Origin: Alphaproteobacteria bacterium
Lineage (GTDB): Bacteria > Pseudomonadota > Alphaproteobacteria > SP197
Direction of reading: 5' to 3'
NCBI GenBank assembly: GCA_022822575.1
Contig: JAJEBJ010000400.1
Coordinates: 1-15,715, forward strand
Length of the DNA: 15,715 bases
Shown here: one piece after another, positions 14,377 to 15,715 of the stretch
How the letters are laid out: each line of letters begins with the position of its first letter
How positions within the stretch are numbered: the stretch's first letter is position 1
The notes under the pieces: generated by a model
Databases searched by the model: none
The model's input: the letters and a program-made list of their open reading frames with translations, nothing else
What the model was told of the DNA's origin: nothing
Translations under genes and position numbers: made by a program

Positions 14377-14750
14377 TCTACTCGGGGCGGCCAGGCAACA
14401 ACAATGCCGACAGGCAAGTGCGGTGATGCGGGCACTTTGCGACGTCCTTGACGCTGTGCGTCTTCACCGTCGTCAAAGACGACTCCTGGGCCGGCTGTGG
14501 CCCTCTGTACGTCGGATCTTGGGCTGGTGCGCCACCCGGGAAGGAGCGGCCTTCGCAGGTTGCCGCCGAGTGCTGTCTCGCAGGGGATGTGTGAGTGAAT
14601 GGCGCCCGGCCGCGGAAGGCGCGCCTCTGCGTCACTCCACGGCCCTGGCGGCAATTTCGGATCGTCAATTGGCTATGTTAGCACCGAAGATACGTTCGGT
14701 GGTGTTGCTGATACGATAGGCGTCGTCTTCGATGGCGTCCGGGAGGGATT
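14377..14750. other. 374-nt stretch without a recognisable gene
   Basis: Open frames on both strands here give Arg/Pro/Cys-rich translations without domain features and are probably chance. A small perfect hairpin GTCGTC-AAA-GACGAC lies at 14469-14483. The last 100 nt are more AT-rich and should contain the promoter of the dipeptidase gene; an inverted repeat (14682-14701) lies there. The ribosome binding site GGGAGGGA (14741-14748) is at the end. Confidence 0.5.
14682..14701. promoter_or_regulatory. Inverted repeat upstream of the dipeptidase gene
   Basis: CACCGAA (14682-14688) and TTCGGTG (14695-14701) are exact complements with a 6-nt spacer, about 50 nt before the start codon in an AT-richer patch. 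The position suits an operator or a leader hairpin. No regulator gene is visible in the window to pair it with. Confidence 0.4.
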
Positions 14751-14753
14751 ATG

Positions 14754-15715
14754 ATGGAAGTGAGTCACGAAGCACGCCGCATCCACGAATCGTCGATCGT
14801 GATCGACACGCACGTCGATACCGTGGTGCGCTGGATCGATCTCGACGAGGACCTCGGCGTCGAGACCGGCAACGGCTACATGGATTTGCCGCTCATGAAG
14901 CGGGGCAATCTCACGGCATCCTTCTTTGCCTGCTGCGTCGGCTTCCACCATGTCGCCAGGGGCACGGCGATCCGTCGCGCTCTCGACATGATCGACGGCG
15001 TCAAGGAGATCTGCCGGTACTATCCGGATGATGTCGAGGTGGCCCTTGGCGCTTGTGACGTACGGCGCATTGCCGCAGCGGGCAGGCTCGCGGTGATCAT
15101 CGCGATCGAAGGCGGGCATGCGATCGACGACGATCTCAGGGTTCTGCGCCAGTATTTCGATCTGGGCGTGCGCTACATGTCGTTGACCCATTTCAACACG
15201 CACGGCTGGGCCGATTCTGCCACCGATGTGGCGCGCCACGACGGGTTGAGCCCGTTGGGCCGCGACGTTGTCGCGGAGATGAACCGGATGGGCATGATGG
15301 TCGATGTCTCGCATGCCTCCGACAAGGTGTTCCGGGACGTGCTCGAGATGACGAATGCGCCCGTCATGGCCTCGCACTCGTCGATGCGTGCCCTGGTCGA
15401 TCATCCCCGCAACATGTCCGACGACATGGTCCGGGCCGTTGCGGCGAACGGCGGCATCGTCTGTGTGACGGCATGGCCCGAGTACATTTCGCGGCGCTAC
15501 TGGCAGGGGCTCGAGGATGTTGCCGACCGCCGTGCGGGACGCGGCGGCGCCAATCGACGACAGAGCGCATCGGGCTCGACATCGGCAATCTCGGACCTGA
15601 TGGCGATGGTGAGCGGTGACGGCACCAGCGGCTACAACGTGCTGGTTGATGCGGAGATCCCGTTTCCGTCACTCGACGACCTGCTGGCTCACATCGATCA
15701 CGCGGTCGAGGTTGC
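14754..15715 (+). CDS. Membrane dipeptidase family protein (peptidase M19), 3' truncated by window
   Basis: This is a zinc-dependent amidohydrolase-fold dipeptidase related to renal dipeptidase. The frame is open to the window edge with no stop, so only about 320 residues are seen. All five expected zinc ligands are present at family spacing: H20 and D22 (VIDTHVDT), E119 (AIEGGHAID), H187 (VDVSHAS) and H208 (ASHSSMRAL). LGVRYMSLTHFNTHGWADS and DHPRNMSDDMVRA are also typical. No signal peptide is present, so it is probably cytoplasmic. Two ATGs are adjacent (14751, 14754); the second is 6 nt from GGGAGGGA and is preferred. The region after about residue 250 (DRRAGRGGANRRQSASG) looks like a loop insertion. 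Bacterial M19 enzymes act on L- or D-containing dipeptides and related amides; the substrate here is unknown. Confidence 0.93.
   Translation, partial: MEVSHEARRIHESSIVIDTHVDTVVRWIDLDEDLGVETGNGYMDLPLMKRGNLTASFFACCVGFHHVARGTAIRRALDMIDGVKEICRYYPDDVEVALGACDVRRIAAAGRLAVIIAIEGGHAIDDDLRVLRQYFDLGVRYMSLTHFNTHGWADSATDVARHDGLSPLGRDVVAEMNRMGMMVDVSHASDKVFRDVLEMTNAPVMASHSSMRALVDHPRNMSDDMVRAVAANGGIVCVTAWPEYISRRYWQGLEDVADRRAGRGGANRRQSASGSTSAISDLMAMVSGDGTSGYNVLVDAEIPFPSLDDLLAHIDHAVEV

Noticed and set aside
14378..14668. 96-residue minus-strand frame in the gap before the dipeptidase
   Set aside because: Low-complexity Arg/Pro/Ser-rich translation, no recognisable domain and no ribosome binding site seen.
14336..14719. 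127-residue plus-strand frame downstream of the cupin gene
   Set aside because: Arg/Cys/Ala-rich translation, no ribosome binding site, partly antisense to the cupin start. No support beyond being open.
14673..15404. 243-residue minus-strand open frame antisense to the dipeptidase
   Set aside because: The plus strand encodes a full M19 motif set through the same interval; the antisense translation is His/Asp/Arg-rich without domain features.

Overview
The window is high-GC chromosomal DNA, densely packed with short intergenic gaps. Gene content points to an alphaproteobacterium, probably of Rhodospirillales type: the aa3 cytochrome oxidase order ctaD-ctaB-coxF-ctaG-ctaE, an alphaproteobacterial PhaR regulator beside a short PhaC, a phaA-phaB pair, and a homodimer-type methylmalonyl-CoA mutase followed by meaB. 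This assignment rests on remembered protein families, not on a database search.

Layout. (1) Positions 2-2933, plus strand: end of the cytochrome c oxidase subunit I gene, heme O synthase (ctaB, probably with a CTG start), a 39-residue CoxF-like membrane peptide, the copper chaperone ctaG and subunit III (ctaE). The genes overlap or nearly touch, so they look like one transcript. (2) Positions 2997-8470, minus strand: acetoacetyl-CoA reductase (phaB), acetyl-CoA acetyltransferase (phaA), a divergent urocanase-family gene (hutU-like), a short PHA synthase (phaC) and, overlapping phaC by 167 nt in another frame, a 98-residue PhaE-like protein. Divergent from these, phaR (8586-9170, plus) encodes the PHA-responsive repressor. 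(3) Positions 9203-13756: an omega-amino acid:pyruvate aminotransferase (minus), divergent from methylmalonyl-CoA mutase and its GTPase chaperone MeaB (plus). Good sigma70-type promoters face both ways in the gap. (4) Positions 13757-14750: a looser stretch holding one cupin gene (minus) with unlike codon use and long non-coding flanks. (5) From 14754: an M19 membrane-dipeptidase-family gene that runs off the window.

How they work together. PhaA and PhaB make (R)-3-hydroxybutyryl-CoA, the PhaC/PhaE-like pair would polymerise it, and PhaR senses the polymer and represses. Methylmalonyl-CoA mutase with MeaB links propionyl-CoA to succinyl-CoA. The aminotransferase could feed the same pool if it acts on 3-aminoisobutyrate or beta-alanine. 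The urocanase-like gene sits between phaC and phaA without other hut genes in view, and it departs from the normal urocanase at several active-site motifs.

The points most worth a second look are the overlapping miniature PhaE-like/phaC pair, the altered urocanase, the CTG start of ctaB, and the atypical cupin segment. No tRNA, rRNA, CRISPR array, transposase or integrase was seen.
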